Source of the DNA: Prosthecobacter debontii
GTDB lineage: Bacteria > Verrucomicrobiota > Verrucomicrobiia > Verrucomicrobiales > Verrucomicrobiaceae
Assembly (NCBI RefSeq): GCF_900167535.1
Contig: NZ_FUYE01000009.1
Location: forward strand, 186,001 to 250,000
Length of the DNA stretch: 64,000 nt
Direction: 5' to 3'
A model generated the notes under the pieces. That model saw only the letters and a program-made list of their open reading frames with translations, ran no database searches and was not told the origin of the DNA. The translations under genes and the position numbers were made by a program. Shown here piece after piece: positions 19,139 through 28,414 of this stretch; the first letter of the stretch is position 1; each line of letters begins with the position of its first letter.

Positions 19139-20008
19139 ATGCCGTTGATCTCGATTGTCATTCCCACCTTTAACCGAGCGCAGGCTTTGCAGGCTTGTTT
19201 GGAGAGCCTGTATGCGTTGGATGCGGTTCCGGGCGGGTTTGAGATCATCGTGGTCGATGACGGCTCTCAGGATACGACGCGGCAAGTCTGCCAGGCATGG
19301 CCTCAGATCAGATATGAATGGCAGGCCAATCAAGGCGTGGCCAGAGCGCGGAATCGAGGTGTGGAATTGGCACAGGGGGAATGGATTGCCTTCATCGACG
19401 ACGACTGCCAAGCTCGGCAGGGGTGGTTGACTGCATTGTGGAAGGCTTGCGGAGGAGATGAATCCGTGATGGCGGCATCACCGCTGATCAATGCACTCAA
19501 GCAAAACCCTTTTGCGGAGGCCAGTCAGTCTCTCTTGGACTATGTGTATTCCTGTTACAATACGGAGGCCGAGAGCGCTCACTTTGTTGCAGGAGCCAAT
19601 TTCATGGTTTCCAAAAAGCGATTTCTGACCCTCGGCGGGTCGGATGGACGCTACGCCGGAGCGGGGGCTGAAGATCGCGATTTCTGCGCCCGCTGGCTCG
19701 AAGCGAACGGTCGCATCGTGTGTTTAGCGGAGGCGAAGGTTGAGCACTCGCATCACATGGGATTGCGGGAGTTTTGCCGCCAACATTACTCTTACGGGTT
19801 AGGCGCTTGGCGTTTTCATCAACAAGCTCCTGTGGGGAAGGGGGGGCGGGGCATGCGCACGCCGGGTTACTACTGGAACATGCTCACTCATCCGATGCAG
19901 AAGCCGGGTGGATGGGAAAGACTGAGACTGACGGGGCTCATCGTCTTATCCCAAGTGATGTCCACGCTCGGTTATGCCAGGGCGACCTTACAGACTCCGA
20001 GGTCCTAA
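19139..20008 (+). CDS. Family 2 glycosyltransferase
   Basis: A 289-residue GT2 enzyme. ATG 19139 gives the standard N-terminus MPLISIVIPTFNRAQAL; a TTG 16 codons upstream is not needed. The nucleotide-sugar binding DDGSQD follows the second strand, and IAFIDDDCQA carries the metal-binding DxD-type motif. A later EDRDFCARW corresponds to the catalytic base region (ED). No membrane helix. First gene of a three-gene plus-strand unit (GT2, acyltransferase-like, GT2). The neighbours suggest assembly or decoration of a cell-surface glycan. Donor and acceptor unknown. Confidence 0.9.
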   Translation: MPLISIVIPTFNRAQALQACLESLYALDAVPGGFEIIVVDDGSQDTTRQVCQAWPQIRYEWQANQGVARARNRGVELAQGEWIAFIDDDCQARQGWLTALWKACGGDESVMAASPLINALKQNPFAEASQSLLDYVYSCYNTEAESAHFVAGANFMVSKKRFLTLGGSDGRYAGAGAEDRDFCARWLEANGRIVCLAEAKVEHSHHMGLREFCRQHYSYGLGAWRFHQQAPVGKGGRGMRTPGYYWNMLTHPMQKPGGWERLRLTGLIVLSQVMSTLGYARATLQTPRS

Positions 20009-20015
20009 GACACGT

Positions 20016-20894
20016 ATGGAACATCTGCAGGCTTTTTATCAGCGCACCGGGCAATCCTCTTCTCAAATGGCGGGTGGTGTCTGGCTGGTGGAAACGCGAC
20101 TCAGTGTTTTTAGCACACCGGGGAGCATTCCTTTACGACCGACGAAGTCCGAGATTGTGAATCTCCTTCAGAGGACGGGTCGCATCGCTGCTATTTTTGG
20201 CAGTGGATTTGAAACGGGCAAAGAGGTCAATTCCTTCGTGGTGCGTGATCGCTCGTATGGCATGCAGTCTTTGCAGCGACAGTTTCGGCAGCAGGTGAAA
20301 ATCGCTTTGCAGCATTGCCATTGTCGCCCGGTGGAGTGGCATGAGATGGCTAGGCTGGCCCTGCCTGTGAATCAATCAACGATGGCTCGACGTGGCGTCC
20401 ATGCCCCACGTTATACGGATCCGATGTGCTGGGCCGCCTATTGTGAGGCGGCATCTCTGCTGCCAGGGTGCGAGGCCATCGGCTGCTTCGTGGGTGGGGA
20501 GTTGGCGGCTTACATGATCACTTGGCTGCATGCGGGCGTTTGTTATGGCTTGTATATGCTGTGGACGGAAAGCTTGCGAGCCGCTCATCCGACGCATGCC
20601 CTGTATTATGAAACCGTGCGCGATCGCATGAGTCGGCCGGAGGTCGAAGCCATGTGTGTGGGACGGCAAACCGTGCCGGCGATGACTTCGGTGGATCGTT
20701 TCAAACGGCATGCCGGGTTTATGCCGGAGCCCTGTCATGTGGGAGTCATCCTGCGCCCAGGTGTCTCTTCGATCATGACGCATCCGTGGTCCGTGCGCGC
20801 ACTTCGCTCCATACGTCAGCGTGCCGGGCATCGCTGGCCCAAGCTTCATCACGCCGAGGTCTTTGAGGTGGCTGCGGAAACACACCTGTCATAA
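20016..20894 (+). CDS. GNAT/FemAB-like acyltransferase domain protein
   Basis: A 292-residue protein. I use ATG 20016, seven bases after the upstream stop; an ATG at 19974 would overlap that gene by 35 bp. The central segment CEAIGCFVGGELAAYMITWL followed by YGLYMLWTESLRAAHPTHALYYE resembles the second half of the FemAB/GNAT fold, in which the protein checks and transfers an acyl or aminoacyl group. Such proteins occur often in exopolysaccharide clusters. There is no signal peptide and no membrane segment. The role, perhaps amino-acylation of a glycan precursor, is inferred from the fold and from lying between two GT2 genes. Confidence 0.65.
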   Translation: MEHLQAFYQRTGQSSSQMAGGVWLVETRLSVFSTPGSIPLRPTKSEIVNLLQRTGRIAAIFGSGFETGKEVNSFVVRDRSYGMQSLQRQFRQQVKIALQHCHCRPVEWHEMARLALPVNQSTMARRGVHAPRYTDPMCWAAYCEAASLLPGCEAIGCFVGGELAAYMITWLHAGVCYGLYMLWTESLRAAHPTHALYYETVRDRMSRPEVEAMCVGRQTVPAMTSVDRFKRHAGFMPEPCHVGVILRPGVSSIMTHPWSVRALRSIRQRAGHRWPKLHHAEVFEVAAETHLS

Positions 20895-20910
20895 GTTATC
20901 GATTAAGGCC

Positions 20911-21849
20911 ATGAATCCCAGCATCACCATCATCATCACGCAGCGTGAGGCTTTTGCTCCCAGTCGAGAGAGCTTGGAAAGTGTGCTGGCTCATACCCCC
21001 GCACCCTTTGATTTGATTTATATCGATGGAGCCTCTCCTCCGACGGTGCGTGATCACCTGCGCATGATGGCCGAGAAATATGGATTTCGGCTTTTACGTC
21101 AGGAGCGTTTTCTATCACCCAATGAGGCGAAATGTTTGGCGTTGCCCCTTATTCAATCCGACTACGCGGTGTTCATCGACAACGACGTCTTGGTGCAGCC
21201 CGGCTGGCTAGAGGCTCTGGTCAATTGTGCTGAAGAGACACAGGCTGGAGCTGTGGCACCCCTCTATCAGGAGAGGCTGGGCTCGGAAGAAAAACTGCAC
21301 ATGCTGGGGGGGCGTTGCTACATCAAGGACGATAACCAGCAGCGGTGTTTTGTCTTAACGCACGATCAGCGTAAGGGCAGTTTAAAGTTTGCCGCCACCT
21401 CACGCTTCCAGACAGAACATATCGAGATGCACGCATTTCTCGTGCGAGCGGACTTGCTCCAAAAGCATGAACTTTTTGACCCCCAGATTCCCTCATTACC
21501 CGAGAATGGCGATTTTTGTCTCACGTTGTTAAAAGCGTCGGTCGAGATCTGGATCGAGCCTAAGGCGCGTGTCACGGTGCTTCTCCCGGAGAGAGTGCAT
21601 GACGACGATCGCGCCTTTTTTACCACTCGCTGGAGCGATGCCTGGGTCGATCAAGGATTCCAGCGTTTCACTGAAAAGTGGCAGCTTCGCGGGGCTCAGC
21701 CTGTCTTAGAAAGTCAACGACGCTGGAGCGTGGCTCATCGGGTCATCGCTTATCCTGATTCGTGGCATCGACGATTGAAGGTGAAAAGTGATTCCATTCT
21801 CAATCGCCGTCTGCTGGCACCTTTGGAGCATCATTGGTTAAACCGTTGA
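20911..21849 (+). CDS. Family 2 glycosyltransferase
   Basis: A 312-residue GT2-type protein. ATG 20911 (MNPSITIIITQREAFAPSRE) gives the expected first beta strand; the open frame reaches 30 codons further upstream but into the previous gene. YIDGASPP takes the place of the DDGS motif and YAVFIDNDVLVQPGW carries the DxD-type metal site. Its end overlaps by 50 bp the 3' end of the minus-strand gene 21800-22987, so the two glycan units converge and overlap. Confidence 0.85.
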   Translation: MNPSITIIITQREAFAPSRESLESVLAHTPAPFDLIYIDGASPPTVRDHLRMMAEKYGFRLLRQERFLSPNEAKCLALPLIQSDYAVFIDNDVLVQPGWLEALVNCAEETQAGAVAPLYQERLGSEEKLHMLGGRCYIKDDNQQRCFVLTHDQRKGSLKFAATSRFQTEHIEMHAFLVRADLLQKHELFDPQIPSLPENGDFCLTLLKASVEIWIEPKARVTVLLPERVHDDDRAFFTTRWSDAWVDQGFQRFTEKWQLRGAQPVLESQRRWSVAHRVIAYPDSWHRRLKVKSDSILNRRLLAPLEHHWLNR

Positions 21850-22987
21850 GACGCTTCAGGGAGGCTAAGGTGAGGTAGAGAAGGGCGAGAGGCCAGATGA
21901 TTAGACGCAAGGACCGACCGGGTATCTCGACCAGGAAGACCTGAGGGGTCCAAACGGTGATGCCTACCGCCAAGACGATCCCCCAAGCGACGGAGCTACG
22001 TTGTCGCAAGGCGTTCTCGATCAAACCCAGGAGCAAGAAGGTCAGCATGACATCATCCACGTGGAGATGATAAAAACCGAGCCTGCCAGCGACCCCGGCG
22101 GCGGCCAAATGCACCAGGATCGGGAGATCCTTGCAGGGAGATAGCAGGTAAGGAAAGAGGATGGCCATGGCCGTCATGGCGCTCACGATGACGGCGGCTC
22201 GATGGCTGAACTCCAGGCGAGTCAAAACGTGCACGAGAGTATCACCCAGCGAGGCATAGCTGAGAGATGATTTGACATAGCTCGCCTCGAGCACCTGCAT
22301 CAACGTATGTCCGGTGTAAGCGCAGGCCCCCCAGCCGAGCATTCCCATCACCACGAGTCCCGTGGCCAGTGCCAGCCATTGGCGTCGTGCAGCCAACACG
22401 GCGGCGAAGGATAGCCCGACGTGCGGTTTGATCATGGCTCCAGTCCAGGCCAGGCCTGCCCAGAGGCCTCGCCTCTGCATCACCGCGCTCGACATGAGGA
22501 TGAGCAAGGCATTGATCATCAATCCATGATGCCCTGACTTCACGGAGGACAACGTCGCTGACATGGCCCAAACGGCACTCATGGTAAAGAGTGCTCCAGA
22601 TCGGCCCGCCAAACTGCCGAGCCGCCAAGCGTAAAGACTGATGCCAATGAACGCCAGAGTGTTCAAGGCCATGAATAGCCGGACGTTGGTGGCAAAGGAT
22701 TTGAAGGGAGAGACTAGCCAGAGTTGAACCAGAGATGTGGGTGGATAAACCGTGTGCGCTCCGGGTTCGACCACGCCGGGGGCATAGAGATGTGTGTTCG
22801 GATAGACTCCCTTTTCCCAGCAGCGCAGTTCTTGCTGTCTTAGCTTGAGGTCAAAAAAACGGTTCTCTTTTGGCAAATGGGCGAAGGCCAGAATGTAGGC
22901 TCCAAACAAGAGGAGCAGACCGCAGGTGGCCCAAGGTAACCAAACTCGGTCAGCCATGAAGGTGGAGAGCCTGAGTCGGTGATTCAT
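21800..22987 (-). CDS. GT87 (DUF2029) family polyprenol-dependent glycosyltransferase, integral membrane
   Basis: A 395-residue membrane protein with about ten hydrophobic helices. It matches the GT87/DUF2029 alpha-mannosyltransferase type: a first helix (LPWATCGLLLLFGAYILAFA), then an extracytoplasmic loop with DLKLRQQELRCWEKGVYPN and YPPTSLVQLWL, and a central GAMIKPHVGLSF. These enzymes use polyprenyl-phospho-sugars outside the cytoplasmic membrane. The start at 22987 overlaps the upstream stop as ATGA, so it is translationally coupled to the FAD oxidoreductase. An ATG ten codons inside (MADRV) is possible. Confidence 0.82.
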   Translation of the reverse strand: MNHRLRLSTFMADRVWLPWATCGLLLLFGAYILAFAHLPKENRFFDLKLRQQELRCWEKGVYPNTHLYAPGVVEPGAHTVYPPTSLVQLWLVSPFKSFATNVRLFMALNTLAFIGISLYAWRLGSLAGRSGALFTMSAVWAMSATLSSVKSGHHGLMINALLILMSSAVMQRRGLWAGLAWTGAMIKPHVGLSFAAVLAARRQWLALATGLVVMGMLGWGACAYTGHTLMQVLEASYVKSSLSYASLGDTLVHVLTRLEFSHRAAVIVSAMTAMAILFPYLLSPCKDLPILVHLAAAGVAGRLGFYHLHVDDVMLTFLLLGLIENALRQRSSVAWGIVLAVGITVWTPQVFLVEIPGRSLRLIIWPLALLYLTLASLKRLNGLTNDAPKVPADGD

Positions 22988-24423
22988 GGGCTTGCTCCGA
23001 CAATGGTATTGACTGAGGACTTGAGCACCTGCTCCTCATGCCCGCTGCGCTCTGTATTGACGGCCCAAGGGTCCGCATTGGGATCTCCCAGCATGCGCTG
23101 CACCGCAGCCATCGCGCTGAGCATGGAGTGATCCTGATTATTGTAACGGTGCATGCCGCTCCGACCCACCGTGGCGAGATTAGTCAGGGTTTCCAAATAC
23201 CTGCGAACGATCGCCAAATTTTCGGCATAAGTGGAATCATAGACGGGATAGGCATTGAGTTGCCGGATGACCATTCCGTTTTTCACAGCATCGGCGGCGG
23301 CTAGGCCTAGAGATGCCATTTCTTCCGTGGCTAGGCGGATCAGTTCCTCATCCGTCATTTCCCATAAGGAGTCTCCCCGTGAGCAAAAATACTCCATGCC
23401 AAGGGTGCTCAGTTCAGGATCGCCCACCATCTCGGCCGACCAATTGCGAAAATTTTGCACCCGCCCGACTTTGTACTGCGGATCATGGATGTAGAGCCAG
23501 TTGTCCGGAAAAAGATTCTGGGCTCGCACTGCCAAAGTGACGATGAGGAAATCGCGATGCTTGAGGTTATTCGAGGCCGTCAGGACTTCCTCAGGAGGTT
23601 GCGGACGTAAGGCTCGAATCAGGTGTCCGAGGGGCATGGTCGAGACGATTTCATCGGCTTCGACACCGACCGTTTGGCCTTCTTTGAGAATCAGGACCTC
23701 AGTCACTTTGCCATGGGCATGGTGGAGTTCGATCGCTTCAGATTGAGTCCAGGTCTGCCCTCCTCGTGAGGTCACGGAGCGGGCGACACGCTCCCACATC
23801 ATTCCTGGGCCAAGCCGAGGATAACGAAAAGTTTTGATCAAAGAACGCACATTGCGTTTGAGCGATAGGCTATTCAAAACGGCAGCTCCAAGGCTTAACC
23901 CATGAATGCGCTGGGCGGCCCAGTCCGCCCGGATTTCCGTGCAGGGAATGCCCCACACTTTTTCGGTATAGCTTTTGAAGAAAGTCCGATAAAGATGCCA
24001 GCCAAAGCGATTGCTCACCCAGTCTTCGAAGGACACTTCCGGATGCACAGGCACCAAGCGAGCGCGAAGATAACTGAGCATGGCCCGGACACTGCCGACC
24101 AAACCAAAGTTTTTCAGGGTTTCCACCAGCTTCAGAGGGTAGGAATAAAAGTGCCCTTGATAGAAGATTCGGGACAGTCGTGGAACCTCGATCATATCGG
24201 CGGCCAGCCACTCCTGCCAACGCTTCTCCACGGTTTCGTCTTTGGTGAAAAAGCGGTGCCCACCGATATCCACACGATGCCCCTGCCATTTCACCGTTCG
24301 GGCGATGCCACCCCATTCCAATGAAGCCTCGATGACCAGAGGCAGTCTGCCATGCCTGAGACATTCATCGGCCGCTGTCAGCCCGGAGGGACCACCCCCG
24401 ATGATTAAAACATCCACCTTCAT
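22984..24423 (-). CDS. FAD-dependent NAD(P)-binding oxidoreductase (UDP-galactopyranose mutase/amine-oxidase fold)
   Basis: A 479-residue flavoprotein. ATG 24423 (MKVDVLIIGGGPSGLTAADE) starts directly at the FAD dinucleotide motif GGGPSGLTA; a longer in-frame start would run antisense-like into the previous gene. VIEASLEWGGIARTVKWQGHRVDIGGHRFF is the second FAD contact region and the motif pair WGGIA / GGHRFF is typical of the UGM-like branch seen with GT2 genes. The C-terminal VGRSGMHRYNNQDHSMLSA closes the FAD site. It overlaps both neighbours by ATGA. It probably modifies or isomerises a sugar used by the flanking transferases; the reaction is not certain. Confidence 0.85.
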   Translation of the reverse strand: MKVDVLIIGGGPSGLTAADECLRHGRLPLVIEASLEWGGIARTVKWQGHRVDIGGHRFFTKDETVEKRWQEWLAADMIEVPRLSRIFYQGHFYSYPLKLVETLKNFGLVGSVRAMLSYLRARLVPVHPEVSFEDWVSNRFGWHLYRTFFKSYTEKVWGIPCTEIRADWAAQRIHGLSLGAAVLNSLSLKRNVRSLIKTFRYPRLGPGMMWERVARSVTSRGGQTWTQSEAIELHHAHGKVTEVLILKEGQTVGVEADEIVSTMPLGHLIRALRPQPPEEVLTASNNLKHRDFLIVTLAVRAQNLFPDNWLYIHDPQYKVGRVQNFRNWSAEMVGDPELSTLGMEYFCSRGDSLWEMTDEELIRLATEEMASLGLAAADAVKNGMVIRQLNAYPVYDSTYAENLAIVRRYLETLTNLATVGRSGMHRYNNQDHSMLSAMAAVQRMLGDPNADPWAVNTERSGHEEQVLKSSVNTIVGASP

Positions 24424-25457
24424 GCGACTTCGTTCTTCGCGGTGGATTTCATCACGGGAGTCGGGTGATCGATGTGTTGGAATGATCGGCGGAGTCGTTC
24501 GGAGATATGGATCACTGAGGCCCACATGAAGCCAGTGCCACAGATGATGTTGTAGGCCACCAAAAGGGGCACACACTGCAGTGCAAACCGTCCACCATAG
24601 CGTTTGGATAAGAAGGTCAGAAATCCGTAGTGACCAAGCACAGCCAAAACTTGCCACCACAAGGTCAGCCAAATGAACTGGCTGATGCCGCAGGCGGCCC
24701 CAGCAGAGACGAGCGTTAAACCTTGCGCTGCCACAGCGATCCTGGCTGCCCAGGGCGTGTTCAGCCCTTGCGGCATCTGCGCCGAGCGTAAGATCAGCCG
24801 AGACCAGGGAACTGCCCGTTGTAGGAGGTCGGTCTGCCACATGGCCAGCAGAGGCCATCGTTTGAGATGCTTACCCTGCAGGTCAGCGTCGAGAATGATC
24901 CGATGCCCCTTGTTTGCCAACCGCACACCGAGTTCGATGTCTTCAATCGACGGTAAGCGATAGTTCTCATCAAACCCGCCGGATTGAATGAAGACGTTTT
25001 TTTGAATCGCTCCACAGCCCGCCCAAAAGGTCGCTGCGGGCCCCGCATTGGTCCAGTGCACATAGTGATGCATTAGATTGCGAAATCGAGACGTTAGTCC
25101 CGGCTCGGAAGGGCTGTCGTCGTAACAACCGAAAACGGCGTCACCTTTCTGTTCTGCAAAGAAATCACGCACCCTCTCCAGAGCGCCTTCATGCACCTCA
25201 ACGTCGGCATCGACAAAGAAGATGACCTCCCCCTGAGCATAGCTCGCGCCCCAGTTCCGCATGACGGCGGGTCCGCGGCGCACGGCTGACTGATGCACTT
25301 GGATTTGAGGCCCGAGGTCCGCAGCTTCGGCATGACCATCCAGCATCAATAAAAACTCATCGGATCGGCGAAGTTGCCTGTGTATCGCTGCAATGCAATG
25401 TCGCGCCTTATCATCGAGATTGGCACAAGGCATGATGACCGTGACCCTGGGAGGCAT
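24420..25457 (-). CDS. Membrane-associated family 2 glycosyltransferase
   Basis: A 345-residue GT2 enzyme beginning MPPRVTVIMPCANLDDKA. The catalytic half has GEVIFFVDADVEVHEGAL (DxD) and a later GGFDENYRLPSIEDIELGVRL with the catalytic ED pair. The C-terminal third holds two to three hydrophobic helices (AAQGLTLVSAGAACGISQFI; LTLWWQVLAVLGHYGF), which should place it at the membrane. First gene of a minus-strand operon whose three genes overlap by 4 bp at each junction, so tightly co-translated with the FAD oxidoreductase and GT87. Confidence 0.88.
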   Translation of the reverse strand: MPPRVTVIMPCANLDDKARHCIAAIHRQLRRSDEFLLMLDGHAEAADLGPQIQVHQSAVRRGPAVMRNWGASYAQGEVIFFVDADVEVHEGALERVRDFFAEQKGDAVFGCYDDSPSEPGLTSRFRNLMHHYVHWTNAGPAATFWAGCGAIQKNVFIQSGGFDENYRLPSIEDIELGVRLANKGHRIILDADLQGKHLKRWPLLAMWQTDLLQRAVPWSRLILRSAQMPQGLNTPWAARIAVAAQGLTLVSAGAACGISQFIWLTLWWQVLAVLGHYGFLTFLSKRYGGRFALQCVPLLVAYNIICGTGFMWASVIHISERLRRSFQHIDHPTPVMKSTAKNEVA

Positions 25458-25595
25458 TGGCTTAGATGTCTTGGATGGTTAAACCCTTCAATCGATGAGG
25501 CAAATGATCTGAGCCATTGAGATAGGATGATGGGAGAGGCGCAGGCGCATAAGGGCTATTAATTCCGCTACCTAACATGCGCAAATTTTTTCCAA

Positions 25596-25626
25596 GGTCT
25601 CGAAGAGATGCATCTTCTACGAGACC
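25596..25626. repeat. Inverted repeat downstream of the sialidase gene
   Basis: Arms GGTCTCG (25596-25602) and CGAGACC (25620-25626) with a partly self-complementary middle (AGATGCATCT). It lies between the stop of the sialidase at 25643 and the start of the glycan operon at 25457. There is no proper T run in the sialidase direction, so I do not call it a terminator with confidence. Confidence 0.4.
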
Positions 25627-25642
25627 CGGTTGAACACTGACG

Positions 25643-28342
25643 TTATGGCGTGGATTCCATCCAGAAAGCGTAGAGGCTTCCGTCTCGGAGGTGGAAGCGG
25701 AATTTCACAGGGGTGCCACGCACGGCATCCAGGGTTTCGGTGCCTTTCCAGCGGATGAGAGTGCGGGTTTGATCTCCCTGGAAGACTTCACAGTTCTCCT
25801 GAGTGTAGGGGGAGATGACCTGCCCATTTTCATCGAGGACTTCCACCGTGAGACTGCCTTTCACAGCGGCATTCACATGCAGACAGCGGCCATTGAAAGC
25901 GACAGCTTCGGTCGTTAGGGTGCCGCCTGTCTCCGCAGCATCCATGGAGGCGAAGCCGTCTCGACGCAGGATGGCCATGCCGATGGCGGCTCCGCTATAC
26001 ATTCCCCGGTGGCCATTGGGGGCGCTGCCTGAGTAGCCGGTGTAGGGGAACCAAATCTCGTCGTCCTTGACGACGCAGACGCCAGTCGTGCCGTGGATGT
26101 AGGCCCGATCCCAATCTCCTTCCTTGCGAGTGGCAGCGATGAATGGCTGACGGTCGGGGCGATCCCAGTGAAAGCCATCCCGGCTGAAGCCCAGTTTGAT
26201 CTCGGTGATCTTGGGGAATTTGCCTTGATCACAAATTTTGTTATTCGGCCCGAGGTGGATGTAAAACTCTCCCAGCATGAGGCTTTCATAGGCCACGGCA
26301 TTGAGGCTGTAGAGCTGAGCGGGATCACCGACTTCAGGATCGGGTTGATCGAGGTGATCGGCATTGCACCAATAGACCGAGTTGGACCAGTCGGCTCCTT
26401 TGAGGAAGTCGCTGTTTTCCGCATACCAGCGGCTGCGCCCATGGGGGCCATCTTGTTTGATGCTGTAGCACCAAACCTTGCGGAAGGGATTGTAGAAGAA
26501 AGAGCAGTAGTCGCCTGCTTTACCCGTGCTCACGCCTTGGGACCACACCTGGCCGTTCGGCGAGACATGCAGGGTGTGGGGACGGCGGTCGGTCATCAGC
26601 TTCACACGCTCTAGGGGATTGCGTGCATTCACATCCAGCCAAACGCTGTTGTCTCCACCCGCCCAATCCCGCCCGGATGGCAGCAGCAGGTTTCCAGTGA
26701 GCGTGTCGCTTTTCGGCCTTTGCCAATTCAAGAGATCCGTGCTGGTGGCGAGGGCGAGACCGCCGCGCCATCCTGCGGTGTAAAACATCTTGTAGAGGTT
26801 CTCCTCCGGATCATGGAAGACACCGCCATGACCGAGGTAACAAACAGCTTGTTCATTCCCCTCTAAACCCGTGGATGCGAGTTCCTCGGCGGTTTCTGGT
26901 TTGAACACGGGATTGGCTTCATGCTTGCGAGCCTGATGCCAGGTGCGTTTTAAACTGGTGCTTTCGATCAGGAAGTCATCCACGAAGAGCTGCCTGCCAC
27001 GATCAATCGGGATCACCTTGGGTTTGTGCTGGAGATAGGGCACCGGCATGGGGGCGTAGCTTTTCGGGTCGCCATTCTTCGGGGGCCATTCGGGCGGGAG
27101 TTCGATGCCGTTGTAAAGCCTGCCTGTAATGACTGGCCCGGTGGCTTTGCTCACCATCATTTTGATTTCACTGCCTGGCGTGATCAGTTTTCCTGCCAGA
27201 ATGTCAGCCTCGGTAAAACGATGCATGAGGATCTCCCGCTCGCTCGCTCTGCCACGATCATGAACGATATGGATGACCCCATCCGGTGACTGAAAGCCAT
27301 CGGGATAGGACACGCCGTTGCGCTCATCCAGCAGCAGACCGCCTTGCCATGTTTGCCCATCATCTTTCGAGAGGAAAGCCATCATGTGACTGCGGCTTTT
27401 CAAGCGCTGATCCAACGGGCCGTTCTTCACCAGCAGCAGATTTCCTGAAGCCAGTCGGCGTAGGAAAAAACGAGCGCTGACATTTTGAATGGAGGAAGGC
27501 TTGGGCGCACTCCAAGTGCGACCCTGATCGCTGGAGAAGCTTTCGGCGATGCCATACTTGGTGCGGGCCATCATCCAGAGACGGCCATCTTTGAGTTCCA
27601 CCACCATGTGTTCATCGAAGTCCGTCTCAGGAAACATCACCCCGCCACGGCGTGTCCAGGTGGTGCCTTGGTCTGTGGAGACGAAGACATTGGCCATTCT
27701 CACCGCATCGAGATCGGCATAACCCTTCTCTCTCAGTTCAGGCACGCCGATACGGTCGCGTGTCCATAACGAGATGGGGAGCAGCCATTCACCATTGCTC
27801 AGCACGGTGGGTTTGTTCAAGGTCATGCCGTGCCAGATGCGGCGGGGCTCAGACCACACGGGGTTTTCGTCGTCTGGATTGTCGCAGGTGATCGCCCACA
27901 AGCCGGCGCGGCCATCGAACATGTGCAGGGACTGATCATAAAACAGCCACAGCCGCCCGGTGGGATCGGTCCAAAAGTTACCCACCAGCACACTGGCCTC
28001 CAAGCCCGTGGGGGCGTCAGGCGCATCAATCACCAGCCGTGGCTCTGACCAGGTCTTGCCATCATCATCACTGCTGGCGGCGACGAAGTAGGCCCGCGGG
28101 CTGTCTCCTCCGGCGACCCAAGCGGCCCAGATGCGGCCTTTCGCCGTGCGGTCAGCACCGATGACCATGGCATAATCACGCTGCGCGTCGGAATACTCGG
28201 GACCGGGGTTGGTATTGATCTTCACCGGTTGCAGCGGCAGATCCAAAATCGACTGAGGCAGGGGGCCCTCATTCTGGGCCACGAGAAAGCCGGGAAGAAA
28301 AGACAGGAGCGCGGTTAGGCAAAGCTTCTTGGGTTGGAGCAT
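25643..28342 (-). CDS. Secreted two-domain protein: sialidase-fold (BNR) plus GH43/GH32-like propeller
   Basis: An 899-residue exported protein with signal peptide MLQPKKLCLTALLSFLPGFL. Residues about 30-400 are a sialidase-superfamily six-bladed propeller with Asp-box repeats (SSDDDGKTWSEP, STDQGTTWTR, SSDQGRTWSAP, SKDDGQTWQGG). Residues about 440-899 start KPKVIPIDRGRQLFVDDFLI and look like a five-bladed-propeller glycosidase-type domain (GNEQAVCYLGHGGVFHDP, LATSTDLLNWQRP). The canonical sialidase FRIP motif is not obvious, so true sialidase activity is unproven; the first domain may act on another acidic sugar. A 16-bp inverted-repeat motif lies 53 bp upstream, identical to that before the second sialidase-like gene at 33357. 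Confidence 0.88.
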   Translation of the reverse strand: MLQPKKLCLTALLSFLPGFLVAQNEGPLPQSILDLPLQPVKINTNPGPEYSDAQRDYAMVIGADRTAKGRIWAAWVAGGDSPRAYFVAASSDDDGKTWSEPRLVIDAPDAPTGLEASVLVGNFWTDPTGRLWLFYDQSLHMFDGRAGLWAITCDNPDDENPVWSEPRRIWHGMTLNKPTVLSNGEWLLPISLWTRDRIGVPELREKGYADLDAVRMANVFVSTDQGTTWTRRGGVMFPETDFDEHMVVELKDGRLWMMARTKYGIAESFSSDQGRTWSAPKPSSIQNVSARFFLRRLASGNLLLVKNGPLDQRLKSRSHMMAFLSKDDGQTWQGGLLLDERNGVSYPDGFQSPDGVIHIVHDRGRASEREILMHRFTEADILAGKLITPGSEIKMMVSKATGPVITGRLYNGIELPPEWPPKNGDPKSYAPMPVPYLQHKPKVIPIDRGRQLFVDDFLIESTSLKRTWHQARKHEANPVFKPETAEELASTGLEGNEQAVCYLGHGGVFHDPEENLYKMFYTAGWRGGLALATSTDLLNWQRPKSDTLTGNLLLPSGRDWAGGDNSVWLDVNARNPLERVKLMTDRRPHTLHVSPNGQVWSQGVSTGKAGDYCSFFYNPFRKVWCYSIKQDGPHGRSRWYAENSDFLKGADWSNSVYWCNADHLDQPDPEVGDPAQLYSLNAVAYESLMLGEFYIHLGPNNKICDQGKFPKITEIKLGFSRDGFHWDRPDRQPFIAATRKEGDWDRAYIHGTTGVCVVKDDEIWFPYTGYSGSAPNGHRGMYSGAAIGMAILRRDGFASMDAAETGGTLTTEAVAFNGRCLHVNAAVKGSLTVEVLDENGQVISPYTQENCEVFQGDQTRTLIRWKGTETLDAVRGTPVKFRFHLRDGSLYAFWMESTP

Positions 28343-28394
28343 GAGGAGAAAACGACGTGAAGGGGAGCACTCGTTATCTCAAAGTAGGCTTTGC

Positions 28395-28410
28395 GATGTT
28401 ATGTTAACAA
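28395..28410 (-). promoter_or_regulatory. Candidate operator, copy 1 (upstream of two-domain sialidase)
   Basis: Plus-strand sequence GATGTTATGTTAACAA. It contains the perfect inverted repeat TGTTA-TGT-TAACA. The identical 16 bases occur at 33420-33435. Both copies are 50-65 bp upstream of, and in the same orientation relative to, a sialidase-fold gene. Copy 1 lies in the 72-bp gap between the MarR gene stop and the sialidase start. Confidence 0.7.
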
Positions 28411-28414
28411 TCGA

